Shown in pieces: positions 10,056 through 17,381 of a DNA stretch of 17,381 nt; the stretch's first letter is position 1; every line of letters begins with the position of its first letter. The stretch spans positions 1 to 17,381 of the forward strand of contig JALLAZ010000298.1 in assembly GCA_036939755.1 (NCBI GenBank), given 5' to 3'. This DNA is from Stephanodiscus triporus. Taxonomy: Eukaryota; Bacillariophyta; Thalassiosirophyceae; Thalassiosirales; Thalassiosiraceae. The position numbers were made by a program, and so were the translations under genes. Under the pieces are notes generated by a model. It had not been told where the DNA came from. It made no database searches and was given only the letters and a program-made list of their open reading frames with translations.

Positions 10056-10673
10056 GATTGTTGGAGGAGAGACAAGGAGGCGTCGGATCGGGCCGGCGGC
10101 GGGTTGTGGGGTGCGCTCGGAGAGATTGCGAAGCTCAAAAGCGTCTTGTAGTTGGAAGCTTGCAGCTTCCCCAGGAGAGAAGCTAACACCTAAAATCGCA
10201 ACATGAAAATAATAATATCGACGCGGGAGAGATCTCTTCCCTCCCGCCCCCCCTCCATACTTTCTTATCGCCCTCTCTGTATCTTTATCCGCCGGATTAG
10301 TCCCAGATGTATTATAAATAGGCGGGGGCGGCGGAGAGCGGCCTCCGAAATCGTGCTTTTTTCGCATTTTCCGGACTACCCCTTTCGAACTAAACCGCGA
10401 AATGGAGGACGACCGATGTTGTCGTCCCGGCGGCGGGGGCGTCGTCGTCGTCACGCAAGGGGGGGGGGACGAGGTAAAAATTGAAGGGTAATATCTTACT
10501 ACACGGAGAAGATCGTACTTGAACGATAATGATAACTGCACACTCGTCATCGTCTAAATAATTCGCATAGGTTATTGTTACATGATCGAGGCATGGCACC
10601 ACACGACAATGATCGCTACTCTGCTGCACCCCATCGATCTCTCCAAAAAAAATGACCCAGTAAGATCCGCGGA
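10056..10673 (-). promoter_or_regulatory. 5' flank of the pseudouridine synthase gene and 3' flank of the small protein gene
   Basis: No gene is supported in these 618 bases. A perfect inverted repeat GGAAGCT-TGC-AGCTTCC lies at 10154-10170, 99 bases upstream of the chosen ATG. A TATA-like stretch (TATTTATAATAC on the minus strand) lies at about 10309-10321. A minus-strand frame stays open through most of the region but has no conserved-looking content. Confidence 0.4.
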
Positions 10674-10910
10674 CTAAAATGCGCACGCATCACATCCCTC
10701 GCGAGACTCGTCTACGGCGGCTTGGTTCCCACTTTTCCGGTCGGTGGTCGCGCGATTCCCACATGCACCCTTGACGACATTGCAACATTCACCACCCATA
10801 AATTTCTCGTACGTTTTCCACGCCTTGTACTTCCACAAGGCGGGATATCCACCCTTTTCGTATATCGTTTCTTCCGTCGCCTCTTCCTTTTTTTCGTCGA
10901 TGAATGTCAT
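10674..10910 (-). CDS. Small conserved-looking protein of unknown function, GECC paralogue 1 (78 residues)
   Basis: I do not recognise a family. The first 43 residues align without a gap to the 44-residue protein encoded at 11627-11761, starting at both initiator Met: 23 of 44 positions are identical, including GGYPxLWKYKAWKxYE (20-35) and GECC (40-43). The gapless match from the start codon supports this frame and this start. The N-terminal 19 residues are charged (EKKEEATEE). After GECC it carries a 35-residue tail with three more Cys (49, 73, 76). There is no signal peptide or membrane segment. It is transcribed divergently from its paralogue with 716 bases between. A strong hairpin sits 10 bases upstream of its ATG. 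Confidence 0.75.
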   Translation of the reverse strand: MTFIDEKKEEATEETIYEKGGYPALWKYKAWKTYEKFMGGECCNVVKGACGNRATTDRKSGNQAAVDESREGCDACAF

Positions 10911-11626
10911 GATTTGTGCTCCCCTTTTCGTCCAAACGAAAACGGGGGGGAACAGAAAACAATCTCAGGATAAGATGTCGGTCGGAGAATGCAAGAGATA
11001 TTTTTTGCATCCAAACGCAAGATTATTAACGTCCCATCCCCCATACCCACACTTCGCCGCGCCGATACGCACTCACTGTTTCTTGGCGAAGTGGAAAATC
11101 ACATCTTTGTGACTCGGCTGCTCTGGCGGATCAATCATATTATCTAGGTCCCCTTAAAAAGAGATGGGAGCGAGAGAGAGAGGGTGGGGGGTAGGTGGGA
11201 GGCGTAAAAAATACGCGTCCATTTTAGCCTTTCAACTCTTTTAAATCTGGTTCATGCGTTGGGAGGACCTATGTCTACACTCGACGTCGTACAACAGCTC
11301 CGAGAGCGAGTTTTTTCTCTGTGGAGTTGTACATAGGACTTGGTTTGAGAACGGATCTACGTACGTTGAAAAGCAGCCCAACGCTCTCTGCCTCTCTCCT
11401 CCATCCCCCCGCCCCGCCGCCCGTCCTTCTTTTCCCTCAAATTTTTTTGCCTCACTCTCTCTCTCTCTGAGCGTAAGTGAATCCAGCCATGATTGCGGCG
11501 ATTTCTTTTGATAGGATGTAATTGGTGCACGAAGAAATGCTGTCATATTAACTGTGATCGCGATCTTTTCTCAACAACCTTTCCTCTCTCTCTTTACGAA
11601 CGAAGCGCAGCAGACCTTACGTAAAC
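10911..11626. promoter_or_regulatory. Shared divergent upstream region of the two small paralogues
   Basis: These 716 bases separate the two head-to-head start codons. No gene is seen; the open frames at 11241-11546 and 11254-11511 overlap each other on opposite strands and have no recognisable content. The region holds a hairpin (10921-10947), a GA-rich tract at about 11170-11185, a pyrimidine-rich tract with (CT)n at about 11395-11468, and TTACGTAA at 11617-11624 just before the plus-strand ATG. Confidence 0.45.
10921..10947 (-). promoter_or_regulatory. Hairpin in the 5' leader of the minus-strand small gene
   Basis: On the minus strand the sequence folds as CCCC, one bulged G, TTTTCGT, loop TTGG, ACGAAAA, GGGG. 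That is an 11-bp stem with a single bulge and a four-base loop. It ends 10 bases before the ATG at 10910, so if transcribed it would sit in the path of the scanning ribosome. The function is unknown. Confidence 0.5.
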
Positions 11627-11761
11627 ATGAGCTTCATGGGTGACAAACTTGACGATATGGCGGAACAAGCCGCATTCGAGGCGGGTGGATATCCCGGCTT
11701 GTGGAAATACAAGGCGTGGAAAGTGTACGAGGCAGTGAGCAGTGGTGAATGCTGCAAGTAG
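11627..11761 (+). CDS. Small conserved-looking protein of unknown function, GECC paralogue 2 (44 residues)
   Basis: The 45-codon frame from ATG 11627 to TAG 11761 encodes a 44-residue protein ending GECCK. It aligns gaplessly with the first 44 residues encoded at 10910-10674 on the other strand. Identical positions include M1, F3, K7, E13, E18, GGYP (20-23), LWKYKAWK (25-32), YE (34-35) and GECC (40-43). Substitutions are mostly conservative (S/T, D/E, F/Y), as expected for selection on protein. It lacks the longer Cys-containing tail of its paralogue. It has no signal peptide or membrane segment; the vicinal Cys pair at the end could bind metal or take part in redox chemistry (inference). 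AATAAA at 11885 follows at a suitable distance for polyadenylation. Confidence 0.78.
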   Translation: MSFMGDKLDDMAEQAAFEAGGYPGLWKYKAWKVYEAVSSGECCK

Positions 11762-12258
11762 ACGGTTGTCGTGTGGTTATGTTATTGCGTGCGTCCGATG
11801 CTTTGAGTTCGAGATGTCAGGTAGTGGGCGAGATCGAGATGTGGCAATGAAGTTTTGTAGTTATTATTCGTAGCTTACGTAACCAATAAAGTCAGTCATC
11901 AGCCTACCAAAACCTCCTGAAATGTTTTATATCAGTAGGTGAGAGAGAGAATAACAACACCACGCTCCCTCGGGTAAGAGAGCGCTGGTCGTTGAACCCA
12001 CTGATCTGTTGAGTGAATGATTGGTGGTGGTGGTACTTCTTGAAACTAAAAGCATCCGCACTGCTAGTACGATGCGTACTTATCTCTAGGAACATGATAA
12101 AAAGCTAGGCCACGATGATACATTTCCCATTTTACTCAGATTAGGAATTTTGAACAAATAAAACAGAAACTACAACGAGTAACAATACCAGGCCCACATA
12201 GTATCTAGGCTGGAATGTTCAGATGCTTTGCTTAGGCAAAAAAACGTCGGCATCTCTG
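11762..12258. other. Convergent 3' intergenic stretch with poly(A) signals
   Basis: No gene is seen in these 497 bases between two convergent stop codons. AATAAA occurs on the plus strand at 11885-11890, 124 bases after the stop of the 44-residue gene, and again at about 12156. TTACGTAA recurs at 11875-11882. No clear signal was found on the minus strand for the glycosyltransferase-like gene. Confidence 0.5.
11885..11890 (+). terminator. Candidate poly(A) signal of the 44-residue protein gene
   Basis: Canonical AATAAA lies 124 bases downstream of the TAG at 11759-11761, within normal range for a eukaryotic 3' UTR. It has not been tested. Confidence 0.5.
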
Positions 12259-14064
12259 TCACTTTTCATGACATTTCCTTTGCCTCAAAGCGATACTTAT
12301 TCTGCGTTTCACAACGTTGGAAGTCGCCAAATACCAAAAGAACAATGTAATCATAATGAATATTCCAATCAACTCTCCCGTAGCGGAGGCAGCCTGCTCG
12401 AACTCACAGTGACGTCCGTAACATCTTAAGGGACCAATTCTGGAAGTGTACGATAAGCGTGAGAGAATCCCATCTATTATATCACCAAATATCGAAACAC
12501 CAGCTTTACGTCTCCACTCTCCGATGGAGGAACGTCTCGCATCATTGGGTACCAACGCCACCGGACCAAGGTTCTCATAACGCATGACCTCCTGAATGTC
12601 CGTCGGTATCAAGCGCGACACCTTGAAGAACACGTAACAGTCCCATGGCAGGATGGCGTACTTTCTATGGTCCTCGTACTCGGGGAAGCTGGACTCGGTC
12701 AGCCTCCTCATGCCCTCTTCTAAGAACACATCGCTGTGTATGATCTCCTCTTTACCAAAATGTCTGCCGAAGGTGCTATTCTTATCCATGATGAGGGGCA
12801 CGCCCAGGCTGCCCTGCTGATGCATGAATGCCGCGGCGATGGAAAAACCCCGTTCCAGGAGAACGCGGCTGATCCCCACCTCGTATCGCCACACCAATGC
12901 CATTTTCACGAGCTCATCTTTGAAGTCTTCATTCGAAAGTCCGCATTCGTAAATCGCTCCGGTCTTGAGCCATATGTCGATCATGGGAGTGTTGACGGCG
13001 AACAGGAACGACTGTACGTGCGGCGAGTACACCGTGTTGAAGTGAGTATTTATCGTGTGTCCTACCATCTGGACCTTGTCCGATAGCAACGACGTGTACA
13101 GCTCTGTCCACGACGAGAGATATTCCCAGTGCTCGGGAGAGCCAGGACCGAACTTCGGTCCGGCAAGTCCACAGTTGATGTACACCATGTGGTCGTACAA
13201 TTGCGGCAAGTCATAGGTGCGAGCGACTAAGAGGAGGGATTCCATGTCGTAACATCGATCTTCGCGGACCAGCACCGTGATGAGCGAGTTATCGTTCCCC
13301 ACGACCTGATTGTTCATGCGCTGCCTGGCTTGTTGGGCAGCTTGACAACGGGCCTGCTTCCTCGTTATTAGGCCATCCTCCTTGGTGTACTCATCCGCCA
13401 CCTCTTGAGTCAGGACAAAGACGTACTGAAGGTTCAAATCCTCGAATGGGCGCTCCAGATCGTCGTTCCCAGTCCCACCCAGTCCATGACATTCGATGCC
13501 ATGCTGTATGAAGTACTCGAAGTTAGTGAGGTAGACGTCATTTTTACCAATGGTACGGTCCAGCGACGTCGGGCCAGAGTAGACCACTAGCGTTCTCTTC
13601 TTTTCCGGTCTTTGCTTGTTCTTCAGTATGGCACGCCCTATGGAGGCGGGGACGGCGGCGGGGATGGCGTCGCGGATGAGGTCGTCTTCGTCCGTCAGTC
13701 GTCTGTGTTGCGCCCTGTCTAAGGCCAGATGGATCGACAACTCGTCTTTGCCATCAGAATCAGACGACGACAGGTCCACCAGCTCGTCCGAGTTCAACTG
13801 CGACGAGACTGATGACGAATCTCCTTTCGCCGCATGTTCATTCCCTCGATCACTTTCTATCGTGTCATCGAAGCCGCGGCTCAATGTTCGGCTCGTTGTC
13901 TGCGACAACGGAATTTCCTGGCGCAATGACCGTGGCGGCGGATCCATTCGATCCTTCACCGCGGCCGCATATTCGGAATGCAAAGCGACGTCATCCGAGC
14001 CAGTCGCTTCTTCATCGACGCCTGGTATGATTAAATCTCCGCTCAGTTTTATTGTTTTTAACAT
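12259..14064 (-). CDS. Glycosyltransferase-like protein with C-terminal membrane segment
   Basis: A single exon from ATG 14064 encodes 601 residues; an in-frame GTG lies three codons upstream. Residues 1-150 are polar and Ser/Asp-rich. From about 157 it resembles a eukaryotic glycosyltransferase-like family: TLVVYSGPT (158-166), then NFEYFIQHGI (181-190), YVFVLTQ (214-220), YINCGLAGP (295-303), W-x5-LLSDKVQMVGHTI (320-338), SPHVQSFLFAVN (347-358), YEVGISRVLLERGF (394-407) and VFFKVSR (478-484). I know this pattern from plant and protist proteins of the secretory pathway, but donor and acceptor sugars are unknown. One hydrophobic segment lies at about 564-580 with a basic tail after it. No N-terminal anchor or signal peptide is visible, which is unusual for a Golgi enzyme. 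A CAG acceptor-like site directly before the start (14075-14073) leaves room for an unseen 5' exon. Confidence 0.75.
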   Translation of the reverse strand: MLKTIKLSGDLIIPGVDEEATGSDDVALHSEYAAAVKDRMDPPPRSLRQEIPLSQTTSRTLSRGFDDTIESDRGNEHAAKGDSSSVSSQLNSDELVDLSSSDSDGKDELSIHLALDRAQHRRLTDEDDLIRDAIPAAVPASIGRAILKNKQRPEKKRTLVVYSGPTSLDRTIGKNDVYLTNFEYFIQHGIECHGLGGTGNDDLERPFEDLNLQYVFVLTQEVADEYTKEDGLITRKQARCQAAQQARQRMNNQVVGNDNSLITVLVREDRCYDMESLLLVARTYDLPQLYDHMVYINCGLAGPKFGPGSPEHWEYLSSWTELYTSLLSDKVQMVGHTINTHFNTVYSPHVQSFLFAVNTPMIDIWLKTGAIYECGLSNEDFKDELVKMALVWRYEVGISRVLLERGFSIAAAFMHQQGSLGVPLIMDKNSTFGRHFGKEEIIHSDVFLEEGMRRLTESSFPEYEDHRKYAILPWDCYVFFKVSRLIPTDIQEVMRYENLGPVALVPNDARRSSIGEWRRKAGVSIFGDIIDGILSRLSYTSRIGPLRCYGRHCEFEQAASATGELIGIFIMITLFFWYLATSNVVKRRISIALRQRKCHEK

Positions 14065-14655
14065 TTTTCTCACTGAGGAAACAAGCCTTTTTTACTTATA
14101 ATTAATTTTTAAACTGCGCTTCATTGGGCGTGGGCGAATTGCTACTCCTTGGTGATGAAATTGCCATGGGGATTGGGTGGAACATCTTCATTTTTCATTT
14201 GCCCTGTGTCATGTGTGGACCAGCACTCAGGACCAACAATTTTTTTTATCGCGCGTGGCTGTTGGAAGTTGGTGGTTGGAACACACAAAGAACGGGTGGG
14301 AGGAAACTCCGTACCAAACCTGCCTCGCGAAATTGTAACTTCCGTTCAGGTCTGCTGAAAATTCTTCTTTAGATCTATTTCAAGAATATTACTCGAAACA
14401 TGAGATTTGGTACGATCGATTTTGTTTCTGAGCTTCATAGTTCTGGTGGCAACATTGAAAACATCCAACATGGCGTTGCTACAACTTACGAAGCTCATCA
14501 GCGGCCACAAGAATACTCTATGGTAAGTACATACTAGATAAGTACTCTACACTCTACTCTAGAGTACAATATTATTATCTACTCGTACAAAACCGAGAGT
14601 ACATATTATTATCGTAGATACAAAACTTCCTCTCTCCTCTCGCCGTTCCGCAAAG
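14065..14655. promoter_or_regulatory. Divergent promoter region and leader of the Hsp70 exchange-factor gene
   Basis: These 591 bases lie between divergent start codons. Nothing recognisable is seen in 14065-14399. An ATG at 14400 opens a frame ending in ATG|GTAAGT at 14522/14523, and a pyrimidine-rich AAG acceptor ends at 14655, right before the ATG at 14656. The interval 14523-14655 therefore looks like an intron. It contains a direct repeat (AGAGTACAATATTATTATC at 14561-14579 and AGAGTACATATTATTATC at 14596-14613) and GTACTCT at 14542-14548 as an inverted partner. Confidence 0.5.
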
Positions 14656-15924
14656 ATGTCCAGCGGTGGCGGCAGCGGCGATGGCAACTCCCCATTCGCA
14701 TGGCTAGGCCTGCTGAAGTGGTCGTTGGCGTACACCGACGGCACTTCGTCGTCCGCCGGTGCGCCTATGAACGAGGAGGATCGTGAGTTCCTCGAGAAGG
14801 TCATGTCCGAGGGCATCGTAGACGAGGGCGAGAGGATGAAGACAATACTGAGGGAATTGACCGATGGGTTGGTGACGATGTTGGGAGGGGGGGGCGATGC
14901 GGCGGAGATCGCGGACGTTGTCGCTGGCCTCGAGGGGGGTAGGGAGGAGGAAGAGGAGGAGAAACGGGGGGGGTCGCCGGGCGAGGAGGAAATGCTGGAC
15001 CTGCTGCGGGAACTCCGCGACATAGTGGAGCAGATCGACTACGCCCGCGCCTTCATGGCCATGGGTGGCGTGCCGTTCCTCCTCGGTCTGGCCACACACC
15101 GCGACTACGGGAACGGCACTTCTTCCTCCTCGGTGCCCAAGTCGATTCGCGGGGGCGCGCTCAATGCGCTGTCGACGATGTGCCAGAACAATCCTCCGGT
15201 CCAATCGTGCCTCCTGGGATGCGGTCACGTGCCGCTCCTCATCCGACTCTTCGACGATCTAGGGGAGGGCGACGACTCCTTCCGCGCCGACGTCGTGCAG
15301 GCCCTGAGCGCGAGTGTGCGCGAGCATCCCGCTGCGGAACGCGCCTTCTGCGAGGACCGGGGGTGTGTGGCCATGTTGGGAATGGGACTGGGCATGGAAC
15401 GAACGGCTCCACGAGAGGACGACGACGCGCCGCCGAGGAGGCCATGCGCGCGACTTCGGAGGAGATCGCTCTTCCTCCTCCGGGCCCTGCTCTCGTCCGA
15501 CGATGCGACCGACAAAAGGCACACGCGATTCCGAGACGCCATCGATTTCGTATGCACGCGCGAGATCGACGACGAATGGGAAGAGGATGCGGAGATTAGA
15601 GAGATGAGTCTGGCGATGATGACCGGGTTGCTTCGTCGCGTAAAACAACCTCCTCGGTTGGGTTGGCCATCCGGCGGAGTGCCGGTAGTTTCGAAAATGA
15701 TCCTACGGCACAAAAACCACATCGGGACCATCGGTGTGAGGCGAATACGAGCGATACGCGATTTGGAGGAAGGGAGCGAGGAGAAGGAAAGCGCAACTTT
15801 GGAATTGGAGGAGTGGGAGTATTTAATGGTCGCGTTGGCCGAGGCGGGCAACGAGCGCGGTGTGGATGATGCGCCGCCTTTGGTAGTATGCGACATGCAC
15901 GAGCCATTAACAAGGATGCACTGA
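14656..15924 (+). CDS. HspBP1/Fes1-type Hsp70 nucleotide exchange factor
   Basis: 422 residues. The N-terminus has the family signature LLKWSLAYTDGT (19-30) followed by NEEDREFLEKVM (39-50). An armadillo-like helical core follows: EQIDYARAFMAMGGVPFLLGL (125-145), SIRGGALNALSTMCQNNPPVQ (163-183), FRADVVQALSASVREHPAAE (209-228) and FCEDRGCVAMLGMGL (231-245). Proteins of this family clamp the Hsp70 nucleotide-binding lobe and release ADP. No signal peptide is seen, so it is cytosolic like Fes1/HspBP1, not luminal like Sil1. A Glu/Gly-rich insert lies at 93-112. The ATG at 14656 was chosen because the signature motif follows at the usual distance. An exon at 14400-14522 could add 41 residues in phase, or be a leader. 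It diverges from the glycosyltransferase-like gene. Confidence 0.85.
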   Translation: MSSGGGSGDGNSPFAWLGLLKWSLAYTDGTSSSAGAPMNEEDREFLEKVMSEGIVDEGERMKTILRELTDGLVTMLGGGGDAAEIADVVAGLEGGREEEEEEKRGGSPGEEEMLDLLRELRDIVEQIDYARAFMAMGGVPFLLGLATHRDYGNGTSSSSVPKSIRGGALNALSTMCQNNPPVQSCLLGCGHVPLLIRLFDDLGEGDDSFRADVVQALSASVREHPAAERAFCEDRGCVAMLGMGLGMERTAPREDDDAPPRRPCARLRRRSLFLLRALLSSDDATDKRHTRFRDAIDFVCTREIDDEWEEDAEIREMSLAMMTGLLRRVKQPPRLGWPSGGVPVVSKMILRHKNHIGTIGVRRIRAIRDLEEGSEEKESATLELEEWEYLMVALAEAGNERGVDDAPPLVVCDMHEPLTRMH

Positions 15925-17381
15925 GATATCAAATATAATTCTCCATTGCACCTTGTCACTACTTTTGTTCGATTCTTCACTGTAAACTCTTTCTTCGGAC
16001 TACTCTTCTTTGTGGGGGGTGAATTGATGTCCTTGCTTGGCATCCACAGTCATTTGCCTTGGCCGATTGCAGTCTATGGTGTTCAACTCTACCCTCTTGA
16101 GCAATATGAATTCATCTACAGAAGAAATGGAATTGTTACCAGATATGATGCATTTTGGATGCTGTCAATTGATTTTCCAATCAACATAATCCCTGGGAGA
16201 AATGAATGGCAACCAAGACCTTCCCCTATGTCCTGGTCACTGTTGAAATCCAGTTGAAGTTGAAACATGCATCTTTCTTTTTGACAGTGCCTTGTTATGC
16301 ACGCCAATGATAGGACATGACATCCATCCAAGCTAGCCAACACAAAAACAAAAGATCAAAGTGGATCCACTTTTATACCTGGGCACATTCAAAACGTTCA
16401 TAAACTTGAGGTTGGATGTTATGACAGAAGGCCGAGTCCAGTCAGGTTCATTTGCTCAAAAAGGTTCCCAGTTGTGCCCCACCCCAAAGGCAGGTATCCA
16501 TCAAAGCTCAGCAATGATGCATGGAGTGATGAGTGTGTCATTTTGCATGATGAATGTGGACCAGGGAAGAAGAAAGAAGAATCACAACTTTGGTGTGAAG
16601 AGGAGTAAACAATCAAACATGAACCCGGTGCAGATAATATTCAGACTATGTGAATGTGGGCCAAAGTTGATTCAAGATATTGTAAGTGTAAGAAGTCATA
16701 CAATGCTGTGATGGAGTCAACATCTGAGATCCTAGACAAACTCTTCTAAAAGAAGCCATGGTTACAACTCTTGATCAACCAGCTGTTGACTGGTTTTGAC
16801 CCTAGCTGGAGCAGTTTGTAACATTTAGGATTTTTTCTGGTACATACCTACACTCACATAGACTTTTACCTATTTTCTATGGTAACTTAAGGCCGGCTGG
16901 CACGCAAACCATTTAGCAACTACATTTTATGCTATAATTACCTACTTTATCGTATCTCTATGTAGCAACATACAAAAACAAAAAACTTCCTTCCTACTTC
17001 CTACTACGTACCATAGCATTTGCTACATAGGAATTGACAAATGGATGGTTGACAAGGGCCGAACCATCCCAAAAATCATCACCATGGTGGAGCCGGCCAC
17101 CAGTCTAGCAGCATGGCTTTTGCGTTTCCTGCCGCCCCAACCCGGAACCAGAAGCCTCTGCCACTGTGTAAGGGGTTGACCGAGGGCGGTGTGACGGAGT
17201 TTAACTAAATAGTATAAACCGGCTGAGAAATTAATTTTACTAAACTCAACCATTTATTTTAGATTTACCTTCTACTTTGATTTTCCCCCTCTAAAAATAA
17301 TGATATTGCTTATCCTGTCACAGATTGATAATTTTCCTGGTAGCTACTACCTATCTAGCCAGAGTCTCGGTCAAAAAACAA
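15925..17381. other. AT-rich stretch with no recognisable gene
   Basis: These 1457 bases are visibly more A/T-rich than the rest of the window and lack the trinucleotide tracts typical of the genes here. Two open stretches (15946-16257 and 16361-16711, plus) and several minus frames give no domain I recognise. They start and end without splice-supported continuation. Co-centred inverted repeats lie at 16891-17098. This may be ordinary intergenic sequence or a decayed repeat. No terminal repeats, target-site duplication or transposase motif could be shown. Confidence 0.5.
16891..17098. repeat. Nested inverted repeats sharing one centre
   Basis: GGCCGGCT (16891-16898) pairs with AGCCGGCC (17091-17098). 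CTATGTAGCAA (16958-16968) pairs with TTGCTACATAG (17020-17030). Both pairs are centred at about 16994. The intervening arms show little complementarity by eye, so this could be a decayed fold-back element or coincidence. Confidence 0.35.

Noticed and set aside
10056..10550. A 165-residue N-terminal extension of the pseudouridine synthase
   Set aside because: The frame is open, but the content looks untranslated, includes a TATA-like stretch and the dyad repeat, and lies upstream of a basic transit-peptide-like N-terminus at 10055.
11617..11882. TTACGTAA at 11617-11624 and 11875-11882 as flanking repeats of an inserted gene
   Set aside because: Two copies of an 8-base palindrome in 17 kb are not rare, and no other transposon feature surrounds the 44-residue gene.
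13430..13445. A tRNA T-loop-like sequence (GGTTCAAATCC)
   Set aside because: It lies inside the conserved coding region of the glycosyltransferase-like gene, and no acceptor stem or anticodon arm surrounds it. No tRNA was found in the window.
14470..14526. An 18-codon frame (ATG 14470) as the coding first exon of the exchange-factor gene
   Set aside because: At the 14522/14523 donor it is in phase 2. Every visible acceptor begins the next exon with A, which would create a TGA. The frame from 14400 fits the splice instead.
15946..16711. A transposase or retroelement gene in the AT-rich region
   Set aside because: Frames on both strands were read for DDE, reverse transcriptase and zinc-knuckle type motifs, and none could be recognised. 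Open lengths of about 100 codons are not evidence on their own.

Overview
This is a protein-coding stretch of a eukaryotic nuclear genome. It most likely comes from a diatom, probably a centric one. The grounds are short GT-AG introns (71 to 133 bases), compact gene spacing, many trinucleotide-encoded Asp/Ser/Arg/Gly tracts inside otherwise conserved proteins, a secreted cysteine-patterned domain that I know from diatom predictions (I believe DUF7495), and 44 to 78 residue proteins with no family I recognise. No rRNA, tRNA, CRISPR array, bacterial operon or intact mobile element was seen. The species call is inference.

Layout, left to right. (1) 270-3041 (+): a five-exon CaMKK/LKB1-like Ser/Thr kinase with an 8-base microexon. 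(2) 3225-5834 (-): a two-exon type II membrane protein with a long acidic N-terminus and two tandem cysteine-patterned extracellular domains. It converges on the kinase. (3) 6333-8148 (+): a four-exon 2-oxoglutarate/Fe(II) oxygenase-like protein in which the expected third metal ligand reads Arg. It is divergent from gene 2. (4) 8406-10055 (-): an RsuA/RluB-type RNA pseudouridine synthase, convergent with gene 3. (5) 10674-10910 (-) and 11627-11761 (+): a head-to-head pair of very small proteins sharing GGYPxLWKYKAWKxYE and a GECC end. (6) 12259-14064 (-): a glycosyltransferase-like protein with a C-terminal membrane segment. (7) 14656-15924 (+), perhaps starting in an exon at 14400: an HspBP1/Fes1-type Hsp70 nucleotide exchange factor. 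(8) 15925-17381: an AT-rich stretch without a recognisable gene, holding co-centred inverted repeats.

The genes do not form an obvious pathway. They look like ordinary closely packed single genes for signalling, RNA modification, protein folding, glycosylation and the cell surface. The least explained items are the divergent microprotein pair with a strong hairpin just upstream of one start codon, the His-to-Arg change in the oxygenase, and the 8-base microexon inside the kinase catalytic loop.

All exon structures were worked out by eye from splice consensus and protein continuity. No transcript data or database search was available.
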